This document shows, piece by piece, positions 7,891 through 15,073 of a stretch of DNA of 15,087 nucleotides. Made by a program: the position numbers and the translations under genes. Origin of the DNA: CBIFVZ01 sp966185765 (lineage in GTDB: Bacteria > Pseudomonadota > Gammaproteobacteria > Enterobacterales > Enterobacteriaceae); assembly GCA_966185765.1 (NCBI GenBank), contig CBIFVZ010000085.1, positions 1 through 15,087 on the forward strand. Direction: 5' to 3'. Every line of letters begins with the position of its first letter. The stretch's first letter is position 1. Under the pieces are notes generated by a model. That model did no database searches. It saw only the letters and a list, made by a program, of their open reading frames with translations, and was not told the DNA's origin.

Positions 7891-8487
7891 ATGGAGTTAA
7901 AAGACGGATTATCAATGCTAATTGCGGCAATACCGGCCATTATCGGTGTCTGGAAGTTATTTAAAGACGTGAACTGGTCATTACCTAAAACGACAAAATA
8001 TAATCACTTGTTAGATAACTATTCAGCGTGTCTGTCTCCTTTGGAAATTGCATTTCTCCAGGCTGAAATCAAGAAGGAAGTTAAGCAGAATGTATTGCGG
8101 GTACTCAATCCAAAATTCAGAAATCTGCTTTTATATGTGCGTGCAAACTGCTTTTTAAATATACCTTCGTGGCGCTGGACACATCTGGCACCTCACATTC
8201 AGATGAAATACGATAAATTTTTTATTAGATACAAAGGTAAGTATCGTCTCTATCGCTGGGGTTTTAGGGCATTTGCTACTTTCTATTTTTTTTCTGGCAC
8301 ACTCTATGCGATACGTATCTACAATCCCACTCTCCTTTTTTATCAAATATTGGCTCTTGTTCTTTTTCTGTCATGTATGTTTATGGGAGGCGTTTTCTGG
8401 GGGCTGTTGCCCGGTAAGAAAACAATAGCGCGATACAATGTGGAGCTTTTAAAAATAGATGGTGCAGGTTTTAGCGCGTCGCCGTAG
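7891..8487 (+). CDS. Hypothetical inner-membrane protein, three predicted membrane segments
   Basis: I do not recognise a family. The 198-residue protein has AGGAAGGA seven bases before its ATG, which supports real translation. Predicted membrane segments lie at about residues 8-23, 126-143 and 148-173. Between the first and second is a basic soluble region rich in Lys, Arg and Trp (for example PSWRWTHLAPHIQMKYDKFF). The spacing, with a single N-terminal anchor, a 100-residue soluble part and a C-terminal hairpin, suggests a membrane-tethered protein, but no catalytic motif is seen. Codon use is AT-richer than in the transporter and dehydrogenase genes downstream, which fits acquired or poorly expressed DNA. 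It stands alone, and its 3' end overlaps a remnant on the other strand. Confidence 0.7.
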   Translation: MELKDGLSMLIAAIPAIIGVWKLFKDVNWSLPKTTKYNHLLDNYSACLSPLEIAFLQAEIKKEVKQNVLRVLNPKFRNLLLYVRANCFLNIPSWRWTHLAPHIQMKYDKFFIRYKGKYRLYRWGFRAFATFYFFSGTLYAIRIYNPTLLFYQILALVLFLSCMFMGGVFWGLLPGKKTIARYNVELLKIDGAGFSASP

Positions 8488-8608
8488 TGAAATCGTATTC
8501 GCCCGGTAGTGTAACGGGCAGGGCAAGGTAATGTCGCAGTTTAACCTCGCCATCGTGTAACATCGGATACTGCCCGATGAGGCATAATGTGCTGATAAAA
8601 ATCGTCAT
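8471..8608 (-). pseudogene. Possible gene remnant downstream of the short lipoprotein
   Basis: A 45-codon minus-strand frame ends at 8471 with a protein-like stretch (DGEVKLRHYLALPVTLPGEY). It has no ribosome binding site. It lies in the same direction as the lipoprotein gene just upstream, in another frame, and the sequence between them is open in alternating frames. It may be the C-terminal part of a longer lipoprotein gene broken by indels. It could also be chance. Confidence 0.25.
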
Positions 8609-8683
8609 ATTGAGCCGAGTGCTGCGACAGGGGTAACGTAACGGTGTTGTGCCGGGACAGACTCATGATAATGGTGCTGCGGG

Positions 8684-8881
8684 TCAGGCTTCAGGACCGG
8701 ATAGCCCAGTTACATCGACCTGAGTTGCAACATAAATTGACGACTTGTCAAAGTGCATATTGGCGGGGTCATCGTTAATGTATTCCAGCGCAGGAGGTAA
8801 CGGCAGACGGGAGGAGATGGTTGCACAGCCAGCCAGAAGAAGCGCGAACAGCGCCACAGCGGTGCTTTTGAGTATGTTCAT
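8684..8881 (-). CDS. Short putative lipoprotein, possibly truncated
   Basis: A 65-residue product with a lipoprotein signal: MNILKSTAVALFALLLAGC, whose lipobox LAGC places the lipidated cysteine at residue 19. AGGA lies eight bases before the ATG at 8881; an ATG nine codons earlier has no such site. The mature part is only about 47 residues (CATISSRLPLPPALEYIND...), and I recognise no family. The short length and the protein-like frame farther downstream suggest that this is the N-terminal piece of a longer gene interrupted by a frameshift. It is also long enough to be a genuine small lipoprotein. Its neighbours give no functional hint. Confidence 0.55.
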   Translation of the reverse strand: MNILKSTAVALFALLLAGCATISSRLPLPPALEYINDDPANMHFDKSSIYVATQVDVTGLSGPEA

Positions 8882-8908
8882 TGACAAAATCCTTTCAACA
8901 AGAGCCAT

Positions 8909-9433
8909 CCATTAGCTCTGATTATTTTACCAGAGCAGTTTCGGCATGCATTACCCAAAGTTGCGTAAACGTTTCTGGTAACCAGGTTTTGGCGACAGTG
9001 GACACGCGCCAGCGTTAAAAGGGCAAGCTCGGTAGCATTCTGATGGGGCAGCAATACGCTGGAAATCCCGGTGAAGGAGATGAACGCTAACAATTAACAG
9101 CTGTTAACGGTGATATCTGCATGATCGCCGTACTGAATTTGGGAGAAGGTCAAAAAAACGAAAATCTCAAAAAGCGCATGGAACTAAAACAGGTGGGCAT
9201 GCAGGATAACACCGTGGATAACGATAAACTATAAATGAAGAAAAACGCGTTATATCAGTCTGATACGTGTCACAAGGAATCATCAAGTTATAACAATCCG
9301 TTGTCATTGCTTTTATGACCCGCTCCATAACGTACTGGCGTTATTTAATATCCCAAACTGCCTCTGCGAGACAGTTTGGAACAATATTCTTCTTGTGGGG
9401 GAAATATAATCAACGTGACACGAATGGCACCGT
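8909..9433. other. Stretch of about 520 bases without a convincing gene
   Basis: A minus-strand frame ending before the lipoprotein gene contains AKTWLPETFTQLWVMHAETA followed by stops, which may be the tail of a lost gene. A 37-codon plus frame at 9121-9234 (MIAVLNLGEG...) is Lys/Asn/Asp-rich with no good ribosome binding site. A hairpin at 9353-9379 is listed separately. I see no RNA gene. Confidence 0.35.
9353..9379 (-). terminator. Hairpin downstream of the anion transporter gene
   Basis: CCAAACTG (9353-9360) pairs exactly with CAGTTTGG (9372-9379), and the pairing can extend inward by three bases past a 2-base bulge. It lies 55 bases beyond the transporter stop on the minus strand. The T-tract is missing, so it may be a weak terminator or an mRNA 3'-end-protecting hairpin. 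Confidence 0.4.
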
Positions 9434-10888
9434 TTACCAGAAATTAAGAAGCTTCATCCAGGCACCGCCCAGCAGCAGCCAGATAGCGAGTGAGGCAAGG
9501 GAAGTGACGAAGCTGACGCTCCACCACTGGGCGGTTGTGTTGTAGCCGGAGCCAAACAGCGCAGGCCCCGGACCGCCGGCGTATTGTGTGAGGCCCATCG
9601 ACAGATTCGAGGTATACCCCAGCACCAAAGCCGCAAACAGCGGCGGCGTACCCACGGAGATAGCCACAGCCAGAAAAGCGAGGTACATGGCAGAGATATG
9701 CGCCATTGCTGAAGCAAAGAAGTAGCGGGTGTAGAAATACACCAGCACCAGTACCAGGAATACCGTCATCCAGTCAAAGTGGCCGATATAGCCGACAATA
9801 CCCTCTGAAATCCAGGAAATCATGCCGTATTTGTTCAGCGCATTAGCCATCATCACCAGTACTGCAAACCAGAACATGGTGTCCCAGGCGCTGTGTTCTT
9901 CAACGATGTTTTTCCAGGACATGATATTGGCAACCAGCAGGATAGCCAGCCCAATAAATGCAGACAGCGTTGCCGGAATGCCAAAGACAATATCGCCAGC
10001 CGTCCACAGCAGAATAAGAAGCACAAAGTCGAGTGCCAGGATTTTCTCGGCCAGTGACATTGGCCCCATGTTTTTTAGCTGCTGGCGAGCAATCTCGGGG
10101 ATCTCAGGCGTTTTCTTAAGCTGCGGCGCATAAATTACGTAAACCACGACCGGGAGCAGAATGAGCGCAGCAAGGCCGGGAACGATGGCACCTAAAAACC
10201 AGGTGGTCCAGTTAATCTCCACGCCCTGGCTGCGCGCCAGTTCAGCAATCAGTGGGTTGCCGGCCATTGCGGTAAGAAACAGGGTGCAGACAATGGCATC
10301 AATCTGCGAAACGCAGATCATCAAAAAAGCACCTGCCCGACGCGCCGTGGGGCCTGGTTCAGACTGGTAGGCTGTGGCAATAGACTGAGTGATGGGGTAC
10401 ATGATGCCACCACCTCGGGCTGAGGCAGACGGGATGCCTGGTCCTAACACCAGATCTGAGAGCGCCAGTCCCCAGGCTACACCCAACATACTGGAGCCAC
10501 AGCGGGCAATAAACCACAGTGCCACGCGTTTACCCAACCCGGTTTTGATAACTGCCCGCGAGATGAACATCGCAATACCAATAAGCCAGATGGTGCTGTT
10601 GGCAAAGCCCGACAGTGCGCCCACCTTGTCGGCTTTAGCGGAAAGCGGTGTCACGCCAGTGAGTGCTGAGACAATCAGCGCAATCATCGTTACGGCTCCC
10701 ATTGGGAGTACCTTGAGGATAATGGCGAAAATCGTCGCGGCGAAAATGGCGAACATGTGCCAGGCGTTGGCTTCAAGCCCGGCAGGGGGAGGGGTAAACC
10801 AGATAATGGCACCTGATAAAACAGACAGAATCCCTTTCCACAGTGGGAAAGCGAGTGTAACCGGTACTGATGGCATATCTTCTTTCAT
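9434..10888 (-). CDS. DASS-family (SLC13/CitT-like) anion symporter or antiporter
   Basis: A 484-residue inner-membrane transporter with about 11-12 hydrophobic segments. It is recognisable by its layout: PPAGLEANAWHMFAIF near the N-terminus, TGLGKRVALW, the first signature loop PSASARGGGIMYP (about 153-165), SAWDTMFWFAVLVMMANAL and the second signature loop GLTQYAGGPGPALFGSGY. CitT, TtdT and YbhI share this layout and carry citrate, tartrate, succinate or other di- and tricarboxylates. The ATG at 10888 follows AGGGAAG. The first loop normally contains SNT, whose residues help to bind cation and substrate; here it reads SAS at 154-156, so specificity cannot be read from homologues. It is divergent from the quinoprotein dehydrogenase and may share a substrate or product with it, by inference. 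A perfect FNR box lies 56 bases upstream, suggesting anaerobic control. Confidence 0.93.
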   Translation of the reverse strand: MKEDMPSVPVTLAFPLWKGILSVLSGAIIWFTPPPAGLEANAWHMFAIFAATIFAIILKVLPMGAVTMIALIVSALTGVTPLSAKADKVGALSGFANSTIWLIGIAMFISRAVIKTGLGKRVALWFIARCGSSMLGVAWGLALSDLVLGPGIPSASARGGGIMYPITQSIATAYQSEPGPTARRAGAFLMICVSQIDAIVCTLFLTAMAGNPLIAELARSQGVEINWTTWFLGAIVPGLAALILLPVVVYVIYAPQLKKTPEIPEIARQQLKNMGPMSLAEKILALDFVLLILLWTAGDIVFGIPATLSAFIGLAILLVANIMSWKNIVEEHSAWDTMFWFAVLVMMANALNKYGMISWISEGIVGYIGHFDWMTVFLVLVLVYFYTRYFFASAMAHISAMYLAFLAVAISVGTPPLFAALVLGYTSNLSMGLTQYAGGPGPALFGSGYNTTAQWWSVSFVTSLASLAIWLLLGGAWMKLLNFW

Positions 10889-10943
10889 CTTATTGCTTCC
10901 CTGTTTTTTTTTGTATCTTCAGGGCTAAGGTGAATAGCACGTA

Positions 10944-10957
10944 TTGATGTGAATCAA
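10944..10957 (-). promoter_or_regulatory. Perfect FNR-type binding site upstream of the anion transporter
   Basis: The 14-mer TTGATGTGAATCAA matches the FNR consensus TTGAT-N4-ATCAA at every defined base. Its centre lies about 45 bases before a start point predicted from GATACA (10917-10912), close to the -41.5 position of FNR-activated promoters. The inner GTGA also resembles a CRP half-site, but the second half is missing. Confidence 0.65.
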
Positions 10958-11015
10958 CCTTCATTGCTGCGTTTTATTTCGCCTGGAAAATAACAGATTC
11001 AAGATGAAAGCAGAT

Positions 11016-11067
11016 GGCGTTATTACCGCCCCCTGCGCCGGTTGTTTATTTATGTGGTGATAACGCC
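11016..11067. repeat. Spaced inverted repeat in the divergent promoter region
   Basis: GGCGTTATTACC (11016-11027) is the reverse complement of GGTGATAACGCC (11056-11067) with one mismatch; 28 bases separate the arms. The arm centres are 40 bases apart, close to four helical turns. This is a candidate pair of operator half-sites for a regulator that controls the divergent genes. No regulator gene lies in the window. Confidence 0.5.
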
Positions 11068-11345
11068 ATTGTTTATAGCTGCCGTTAATTTTGTTAGTCG
11101 GATATTCCATAAAAACGGCAAACACCTGCGCAGGCCTTGTCATCCAGCGCATGGTTAAATCAAAAAATTGATCTCCGTTATTAATTATTTATTGGGAACG
11201 TAATGCGGTAGCGATTCAGCTTTTAGCCTGGTGTCGGCTTAAATAGTACCAGATGCATATTTTGTTTCTTTAAAAGCACAAAACAGACATATTTATTAAA
11301 ATAAAAGTATACAATATATTTACATTTCTTGATTTCCAGAAGTAC

Positions 11346-11380
11346 ACCTCACGACTGACGGTGTCGTGCGGGTGTTTTTT
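11346..11380 (+). terminator. Intrinsic-terminator-like hairpin in the leader of the dehydrogenase gene
   Basis: CACGAC (11350-11355) and GTCGTG (11363-11368) form a 6-bp stem with a 7-base loop. It is extended below by CACC pairing with GGGTG across one mismatch and one bulge. Six T residues (11375-11380) follow at once. The GGAG ribosome binding site begins eight bases after the T-tract, so read-through here should control expression of the dehydrogenase. It may be an attenuator or the end of a short upstream transcript. Confidence 0.6.
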
Positions 11381-11397
11381 ATTGTATGGAGTCCCTG

Positions 11398-13788
11398 ATG
11401 AATTCAACAAAAACACCTTCACTGGTGTGGCTGCATCTTGCGGCTATTGTTTGTCTGCTCCTTGGTCTGGCATCCGCCGCCGGGGGAGTTTGGCTGCTTA
11501 GCCTGGGAGGTTCAGCGTATTTTCTGATTGCCGGTCTGGCATCACTTGCGATCGGTTGCTTGTTGCTGCGGCGCAAACGTAGCGCACTGTGGCTATATGC
11601 ATTGCTGCTGCTTGCGAGCACGGTCTGGGCATTGTATGAGGTGCGCCTTGACTGGTGGCAGCTGCTGCCACGTCTGGATATCTGGTTTGTTGTTGGTGTC
11701 TTTCTCGCGTTGCCGTTTGTCAGCCGCAGGCTCGGTACAAAAGGCCAGCCGGGCAGCGCAGGTCCGCTATGGGGAGCGCTGGCAATTACGCTGGCTGTAG
11801 GAGTGGTAAGCCTGTTCATGAACCCGTACAGCATTGATGGCAAGCTTGAGCGTCAGGCTGACATGGCCGCCAACGGCGCCCCTGCGCAACCGGAAGGCGA
11901 CTGGCCGCAGTGGGGCGGCGATCTGTTTGGCCAGCGTTACTCGCCACTGGCGCAGATTACCCCGCAAAACGTGGCAAAACTTGAGGAAGTGTGGCGCTAT
12001 CGCACGGGTGATATGCCGAGCGAGCGTGATCCTACGGAAATTACCGATGAAAACACACCGCTTAAGGTCGGGAATCTGCTTTATCTGTGTACGCCGCACA
12101 GTATGGTGATTGCGTTAAACGCGACCACCGGGAAAGAAGTATGGAAGTTTGACCCAAACATTAAGAGTGATAATGGCAGCTTTAAAGAGTGGGAACACAT
12201 GACCTGCCGCGGCGTTTCTTATTACAACCTGGCGCAGAACACCGCAAGCGCATCGGCAAACGACAGCGCGCCCGAAATGTGCCAGCGCCGTCTGTATCTG
12301 CCCACCGCCGATGGTCGCCTGATGGCAATTGATGCAGCTAAGGGCGAGGTCTGTACTGACTTTGGCGAGCAGGGTGCCGTAAATCTGCTCACCGACAATC
12401 TGGGCGGCAAAAATCCGCCAGGCGGTTACTACTCCACCTCTCCGGCTACGGTTATTGATGGCCTGGTTATCATTGGGGGCCACGTTAGCGATAACGTCTC
12501 TACCAACGAACCTTCCGGGGTGGTGCGCGCATTTGATGCCCGTGACGGTCATCTGGTATGGAACTGGGATTCTGGCAACCCGCTGGAAACTGAACCGTTA
12601 CCTGTGGGGCGCCACTACACGCCAAACTCGCCAAATATGTGGTCGGTGATGAGTGTGGACCCGAAACTGGGTTTGATATACCTGCCAATGGGCAACCAGA
12701 TGCCGGATCAGTGGGGTGGCAATCGTTCTGAGGCGACCGAGAAATACAGTGCAGGCGTAGTTGCACTGAATGTGAAAACCGGCCAGCCAGTGTGGAACTA
12801 TCAGTTTACGCATCATGACCTGTGGGATATGGATGTTGGCGGTCAGCCGACCCTGACCGATATCAGAACGGCAGACGGCATGAAGCCTGCGCTGGTGGCT
12901 TCTACCAAACAGGGCAGTATTTATGTACTGGACCGCAGCAACGGTCAGCCGATTGTGCCGATTGAAGAAGTAAAACGCCCGAGCAGCAATGTGGAGGGGG
13001 AAACCGCGTCACCGACGCAGCCGCTGTCTGCGCTGAACTTCACACCGCAACCGCTTAAAGAGTCGTCCATGTGGGGGACGAATACCTTTGATATGCTCTA
13101 CTGCCGTATCAAATTTAAATCGCTGCGTTATGAGGGGACGTTTACGCCGCCGTCAACGCAGGGATCGGTGGTTTATCCGGGCAACTTCGGGGTGTTTGAC
13201 TGGGGCGGTGTGGCGGTCGATCCGGTGCGTCAGATTGCCTTCGTGAACCCAAGCTATATGGCGTTCTACGATACTTTAGTGCCGGCATCGGAAATTAAAG
13301 CGGAAGACAAGGCCGAGAGCGAGACTTCTGGTATTCACAAAAACACCGGGGCACCCTTTGGCGTGAAGATGTCACCGTTGCTCACGCCGTGGGGCGTACC
13401 GTGTCAGTCGCCGCCGTGGGGGTATGTCGCCGCCGTGGATCTGACAACCCATAAAGTTATCTGGAAGCATAAAAACGGCACCGTTCGCGACTCTGCGCCG
13501 CTGCCTGTTCCTATGCCGCTCGGCGTACCATCGCTCGGTGGCACCGTGATAACCGCAGGTGGCGTAGGCTTCCTGAGCGGAACGCTGGACTACTACGTGC
13601 GTGCCTATGACATGAGCAACGGCAAAAAACTGTGGCAGGCGCGCCTGCCAGCTGGTGGTCAGGCCAATCCGATGAGCTACCAGGGGGAGGATGGCCGCCA
13701 GTACATTGTTGTTACCGCAGGCGGCCACGGTTCGCTGGGTACAAAACTCGGTGACTACGTGGTGGCTTACGCCCTGGCGAAGCCATAA
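11398..13788 (+). CDS. Membrane-bound PQQ-dependent dehydrogenase, glucose/quinate/shikimate family
   Basis: A quinoprotein that oxidises a sugar, polyol or cyclic acid in the periplasm and passes electrons to ubiquinone. I start it at ATG 11398, with GGAG six bases upstream, giving 796 residues, the same length as E. coli Gcd; the ATG at 11386 has no ribosome binding site. Five membrane segments lie at about residues 9-34, 39-57, 62-80, 93-109 and 122-140. An eight-bladed PQQ propeller follows, with repeated W-motifs such as TTGKEVWKFD and KTGQPVWNYQ. By alignment to Gcd, the catalytic base is Asp477 in HHDLWDMD, the PQQ-contacting lysine is Lys504, and His267 and His777 are kept. The N-terminal domain and several loops differ greatly from E. 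coli Gcd, so this is probably a paralogue; quinate or another substrate is possible. PQQ synthesis genes are not in the window. Confidence 0.93.
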   Translation: MNSTKTPSLVWLHLAAIVCLLLGLASAAGGVWLLSLGGSAYFLIAGLASLAIGCLLLRRKRSALWLYALLLLASTVWALYEVRLDWWQLLPRLDIWFVVGVFLALPFVSRRLGTKGQPGSAGPLWGALAITLAVGVVSLFMNPYSIDGKLERQADMAANGAPAQPEGDWPQWGGDLFGQRYSPLAQITPQNVAKLEEVWRYRTGDMPSERDPTEITDENTPLKVGNLLYLCTPHSMVIALNATTGKEVWKFDPNIKSDNGSFKEWEHMTCRGVSYYNLAQNTASASANDSAPEMCQRRLYLPTADGRLMAIDAAKGEVCTDFGEQGAVNLLTDNLGGKNPPGGYYSTSPATVIDGLVIIGGHVSDNVSTNEPSGVVRAFDARDGHLVWNWDSGNPLETEPLPVGRHYTPNSPNMWSVMSVDPKLGLIYLPMGNQMPDQWGGNRSEATEKYSAGVVALNVKTGQPVWNYQFTHHDLWDMDVGGQPTLTDIRTADGMKPALVASTKQGSIYVLDRSNGQPIVPIEEVKRPSSNVEGETASPTQPLSALNFTPQPLKESSMWGTNTFDMLYCRIKFKSLRYEGTFTPPSTQGSVVYPGNFGVFDWGGVAVDPVRQIAFVNPSYMAFYDTLVPASEIKAEDKAESETSGIHKNTGAPFGVKMSPLLTPWGVPCQSPPWGYVAAVDLTTHKVIWKHKNGTVRDSAPLPVPMPLGVPSLGGTVITAGGVGFLSGTLDYYVRAYDMSNGKKLWQARLPAGGQANPMSYQGEDGRQYIVVTAGGHGSLGTKLGDYVVAYALAKP

Positions 13789-13824
13789 CGCCAGCGACGC
13801 TCAGGCGCCCGCATCTGTGTAGTG

Positions 13825-13862
13825 AAATGCCAGTTGGTGAAATAACTGACTGGCATTTTTTT
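13825..13862 (+). terminator. Intrinsic terminator of the PQQ dehydrogenase gene
   Basis: AAATGCCAGT (13825-13834) and ACTGGCATTT (13849-13858) form a perfect 10-bp stem with a 14-base loop, followed by seven T residues (13856-13862, partly within the stem). It lies 37 bases after the dehydrogenase stop. Confidence 0.88.
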
Positions 13863-13998
13863 ATCGATACACTGACCAAATCCTACCGGCCACATTTCCC
13901 CTGTGCTGGCTAAGAAAAAAATTCACTCTTGCGGATTATCCTGATCCTCCTGAAACTGCGTAAACTACCCCAACAACCACAGAGCAAAAGGAGATGCG

Positions 13999-14515
13999 AT
14001 GTACCGTTGGAATACCCTGGCGCTTGTCGCCATTGCACTGACTCTTCAGGCCAGTTACGCTAAGGCAGCGGCCTGCCACCAGGCACAACAGCAGGACTTG
14101 CTGTGTTTCACGCCGCTTAACGGCGTTCATCAGCGCAACAGCGCGCAGACGGCTTCAGGCAATAATGCGCTGCCCCCCTCCGTCACGTTCTGGGGCAGCA
14201 CAACGAGCGCTTATGACATTGCCCCGAGTGACGCGCTGGAGCGACCGTTGCCCGAAAACGCCGGGATTACCTCGCATACTAATGCATGGGGCAAAACCAC
14301 TTACTACAATCTGCATGGCCTGGCGATAGGCTCATCGAGCAAAGATATTGCGGGCAATGTGCACTATCGCGATCAAAACGGCAACGAGGTGGACCGCCTC
14401 TGGTAATCATATACCGGCGCCTTTTGATGGCGTTGTTAAGGCCGTGCCGGTCAATGCGTACAGTCGTGAGCACACTCACATTATGCAGGTGCTGCGCCTG
14501 TTGGGGCTTTACTGA
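13999..14515 (+). pseudogene. Exported protein of unknown function, probably frameshifted near 14400
   Basis: The first 135 codons (13999-14406) start with an excellent ribosome binding site, AAGGAG five bases before the ATG. A signal peptide ends near residue 23 (LQASYAKA), followed by Cys26 and Cys36. The mature part (TFWGSTTSAYDIAPSD..., WGKTTYYNLHGLAIGSSSKD) matches no family I know. The frame stops at TAA 14404-14406. The next frame (+1) continues at 14402 with coding-like codon use (GNHIPAPFDGVVKAVPVNAY...) up to TGA 14515. I infer one protein of about 172 residues broken by a single indel, without a homopolymer at the break. It could also be a genuine 135-residue protein. It stands alone after the dehydrogenase terminator. 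A sequencing error is not excluded. Confidence 0.5.
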
Positions 14516-15023
14516 CCGACGGCACACTGGCGTCTCAGGCAACCACACTTTTCCACGCGACTTTTCAGATAGCCATTATCAGATACACCCAATTTATCCT
14601 TGCCCGTCAGGCGGATATATCCGTGTAACCTATCCACCATATTCTGGTAGTCGACCACGGCCGCGCTACAGTAGGGCGGCTGGCTATGCCATTGAGGCGA
14701 GTCAGCCGCGTTGTCGCTTCCCCGGCAACGGGAAAATCCAGCCTGAGAACACGACCGACGGCTATCACTTCCCGATTGTGCACAAATCGTTTTTAAGCTC
14801 GGTCGATAAGCAAACCGAGGAGATGCTCAACGTTGTGAACGGCGGTGGTACGTCGGAGATCTCGGTAATGGTCACAGCGTGACGGTTGATAATCGTCGCT
14901 GAGGGTCCCTGATGCGATGCATCTTCCCGTGGACAATATCTATCGAAAGGGAGATTACTATAAGTTGAGCTTAATTATAAATCAGGGAAAGTATGGAGGA
15001 TACGCCTCATTTTAGTGCATACG
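14516..15023 (+). other. Possible decayed coding sequence after the exported protein
   Basis: A third frame stays open from about 14511 to 14882, and its last 40 codons have GC-rich third positions (DGYHFPIVHKSFLSSVDKQT...). A 32-codon frame with protein-like character follows at 14917-15015 (MHLPVDNIYRKGDYYKLSLI...), ending directly before a terminator-like hairpin. The pieces lie in successive frames, which would fit one longer gene decayed by several indels. No family is recognised and no ribosome binding site supports separate genes. Confidence 0.3.
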
Positions 15024-15073
15024 TCCGGTTGAGATTATTTATTCATGCTGTACGAACAACCGGATGTCTTTTT
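15024..15073 (+). terminator. Terminator-like hairpin near the window end
   Basis: TCCGGTTG (15024-15031) pairs exactly with CAACCGGA (15057-15064) across a 25-base loop, with five T residues at 15069-15073. The long loop and the four bases between stem and T-tract make it less certain than the dehydrogenase terminator. Confidence 0.45.

Larger units (their letters stand above)
10889..11397. other. Divergent regulatory region between transporter and dehydrogenase
   Basis: 509 bases with no convincing gene. A 63-codon minus frame at 10961-11152 is open but lacks a ribosome binding site. The region holds the FNR box, a spaced 12-bp inverted repeat, a 10-bp palindrome CCTGCGCAGG at 11125-11134, an ATCAA-AAAA-TTGAT palindrome at 11159-11172, and a terminator-like hairpin before the dehydrogenase start. 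Its 11150-11340 part is very AT-rich. A possible minus-strand -10 element for the transporter is GATACA (10917-10912). A weak plus-strand candidate is CAGACA (11284-11289) with TATACA (11308-11313). Confidence 0.6.

Noticed and set aside
10389..10928. 179-codon plus-strand open frame across the transporter gene
   Set aside because: It is the antisense shadow of the transporter coding sequence: no ribosome binding site, low-complexity Ala/Ile/Pro composition and no family likeness.
10944..10957. CRP site reading of the FNR box
   Set aside because: Only one TGTGA half-site is present and the symmetric TCACA half is missing, while the FNR consensus is matched perfectly.
10961..11152. 63-codon minus-strand frame in the divergent intergenic region
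   Set aside because: No ribosome binding site and no family likeness, and it overlaps the candidate regulatory repeats.
11379..12816. Several long frames antisense or out of frame to the PQQ dehydrogenase
   Set aside because: They overlap a clearly conserved gene and exist because GC-rich coding sequence is poor in stop codons.
14286..14510. First part of the open frame 14286-14882
   Set aside because: Here it is a shadow of the exported-protein frames; only its later part has coding-like codon use.
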